Below, one piece after another: positions 62,846 through 64,000 of a stretch of DNA of 64,000 nucleotides. The position numbers and the translations under genes were made by a program. The DNA is from Paeniglutamicibacter psychrophenolicus (GTDB lineage Bacteria; Actinomycetota; Actinomycetes; Actinomycetales; Micrococcaceae). Location of the stretch: assembly GCF_017876575.1 (NCBI RefSeq), contig NZ_JAGIOE010000001.1, positions 1,984,001-2,048,000 on the forward strand, written 5' to 3'. Numbering within the stretch: the first letter of the stretch is position 1; each line of letters begins with the position of its first letter. The notes beneath the pieces were generated by a model. It made no database searches. It saw only the letters and a list, made by a program, of their open reading frames with translations, and had not been told where the DNA came from.

Positions 62846-63225
62846 CCCGGCGGACACCAGCGAACAAGCAAGCGACAAGGCGGTTCCCTTTGGGAGCCGC
62901 CTTTGCCGTGCCACGGCGTTTCGGCAGCGAAAGCATCATGGGCCGGGGCCTCGACTTTTCTCGCAATCTTCGGGAATCTGCATTTTTCCGGGCGCTTCCT
63001 TATCCGCCCAAGTGAAATGTCGTTTTGTCGCCTGACGGCGGTCGGGGCGCGTTGTGCGGCGTCCGAATCGAAGCGGATTTCGGTTTGCGGTGGGAACTAA
63101 GCCGGGCGTAACCTCATTAGGCAATGGGTGCATGGCCTATTGAACCCAGTCACGCCTAAGTCCAACCAACGGCCTGCCCCGCAGGCCCATTGCGACCGGC
63201 GGTGAACCACGAAGGTACCCCAGAT
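62846..63225. other. 380-bp intergenic region between htpX and efeU
   Basis: It holds the htpX hairpin (62877-62903), no coding frame I accept, and near 63097-63122 sequences (GTAACCTCA, TTAGGC) that resemble DtxR/IdeR half-sites without a full box. A short GGCCTGC-CCC-GCAGGCC stem-like element is at about 63171-63187. Confidence 0.4.
62877..62903 (+). terminator. Terminator of htpX
   Basis: Twelve-base arms (62877-62888, 62892-62903; one mismatch) with a 3-nt loop, 31 bp after the stop; only a short T-run follows. Confidence 0.65.
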
Positions 63226-64000
63226 ATGACCGGAAACTTCCTTATCGGCCTGCGCGAAGGCCTCGAAGCGGTACTCCTCGTTGTCCTCCTGCTGGCCTAC
63301 CTGCGCAAAAGCGGACGCACCGCACTGATCCCGCGGATCTTCACCGGCGTCGCGGTCGCAATCGCCGTCTCGCTGGGTTTCGGAGCCCTGCTGACCTTCG
63401 GGCCGCGGGGCCTGACCTTCGAAGCCCAGGAAGCCATCGGCGGAGGACTGTCGATCCTCGCCGTCGGATTCGTGACCTGGATGGTCTTCTGGATGGCGAG
63501 CGCGTCAAAGACGCTGGCCAGCGACCTGCGCGGCAAGGTCGATGAGGCCGCCGAAGGTTCGGGCTGGGCGCTGGTGCTGGTCGCTGCCCTGGCAGTGGGG
63601 CGTGAGGGCCTGGAAACCGCGCTGTTCCTCTGGGCCGCGACGCGGGCCACAGGGGAAACCTGGCAGCCGCTGCTTGGCGCCACCCTGGGAATCCTGGTCG
63701 CCGTGGGGCTCGGTGCACTGCTGCACCGCGGCGTGCTGCGCATCAACCTCTCGAAGTTCTTCACCTGGACCGGGGCCGCGCTGATCGTCGTCGCCGGCGG
63801 CGTCCTGGCCTACGGGGTCCATGACCTGCAGGAAGCCGGAATCCTCCCGGGCCTGCACCACCTCGCCTTCGATGTCTCGCACCTCATTGCCCCCTCGGGC
63901 TTCCTCGGCACCCTGCTCAAGGGAATCTTCAATTTCTCGCCCGCCACCACCTGGGTCGAGGCCATCACCTGGGTCGCCTACGTCGTGCCGGTGACAATCC
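63226..64000 (+). CDS. efeU: FTR1/EfeU-family iron permease (runs off the window)
   Basis: The reading frame from ATG 63226 is open to the end of the window (at least 258 residues). It encodes M-T-G-N-F-L-I-G-L-R-E-G-L-E-A, with the R-E-G-L-E iron-permease motif in the first helix and a second R-E-G-L-E-T near residue 125. At least six hydrophobic segments follow. GAAGG lies about 10 bp upstream. In relatives this permease is followed by efeO and efeB; those genes would be beyond this window. The 3' end is truncated by the window edge, not by mutation. Confidence 0.9.
   Translation, partial: MTGNFLIGLREGLEAVLLVVLLLAYLRKSGRTALIPRIFTGVAVAIAVSLGFGALLTFGPRGLTFEAQEAIGGGLSILAVGFVTWMVFWMASASKTLASDLRGKVDEAAEGSGWALVLVAALAVGREGLETALFLWAATRATGETWQPLLGATLGILVAVGLGALLHRGVLRINLSKFFTWTGAALIVVAGGVLAYGVHDLQEAGILPGLHHLAFDVSHLIAPSGFLGTLLKGIFNFSPATTWVEAITWVAYVVPVTI

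Overview
The window comes from a high-GC actinobacterium. Gene content and order (paaABCDE, a bkd-type 2-oxoacid dehydrogenase, dispersed menaquinone genes, a MetS-dependent NSS transporter, an FprA-type reductase, abundant GTG starts and ATGA/GTGA overlaps) suggest Arthrobacter or Paeniglutamicibacter (Micrococcaceae). This is inference from gene families; no 16S rRNA or tRNA gene is present. It looks like a chromosomal core-metabolism region. There is no integrase, no complete insertion sequence and no CRISPR array.

Layout. 0-9 kb: a serine hydrolase, a fused glutamine-type ABC importer with its ATPase, a polysaccharide deacetylase lipoprotein, a DoxX protein, a decayed membrane-protein gene, and a MetNIQ-like importer on the minus strand. 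9-14.5 kb: a 716-bp intergenic region with tandem repeats, then paaABCDE plus a paaG-like gene for phenylacetyl-CoA epoxidation and isomerisation. 14.5-16.4 kb: a small accessory island with an Abi/HEPN gene behind a strongly structured leader, and a membrane-protein/XRE-regulator pair with its own palindromic operator. 16.4-22.1 kb: an MFS exporter, an Lrp regulator and the divergent branched-chain 2-oxoacid dehydrogenase operon (E1 alpha, E1 beta, E2). 22.3-28.1 kb: small enzymes and transporters, a self-regulated ArsR/SRPBCC pair and menC. 28.3-34 kb: PhoX phosphatase, an ECF sigma factor with its membrane partner, and menD. 34-40.6 kb: a LacI-controlled galactoside regulon (GH35 beta-galactosidase, LacI, three ABC genes) marked by two identical 16-bp palindromes. 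40.8-43.3 kb: a second glutamine/glutamate-type ABC importer. 43.5-46.9 kb: menF, menG and a polyprenyl diphosphate synthase. 47-52.8 kb: a HIT protein, a SMI1-like protein, a PucR regulator, and an NSS transporter with its 45-aa small subunit next to gabT. 53-64 kb: RarD, FprA, an unknown protein, a broken sigma/anti-sigma/extracellular-domain gene, catalase with a Fur-family regulator, an MFS exporter, HtpX and the start of an FTR1/EfeU iron permease.

How the genes connect. Phenylacetate and branched-chain oxoacid catabolism feed acyl-CoA into central metabolism. menC, menD, menF, menG and the prenyl synthase supply menaquinone, although catabolic islands separate them. Several units carry visible self-regulatory sites: LacI palindromes, an ArsR palindrome, an XRE palindrome and a PaaR-like half-site. 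Two solute-binding-protein genes are followed by intra-operon stem-loops.

The strongest candidate for something unusual is the Abi/HEPN gene at 14717-15412. Three inverted repeats lie in the 210 bp before its start, and one of them is a canonical plus-strand intrinsic terminator with no plus-strand gene to terminate. This fits an RNA-regulated AbiF-like toxin, but it rests on sequence structure alone. Two genes (5500-6172 and 56439-58350) each carry two independent disabling changes.
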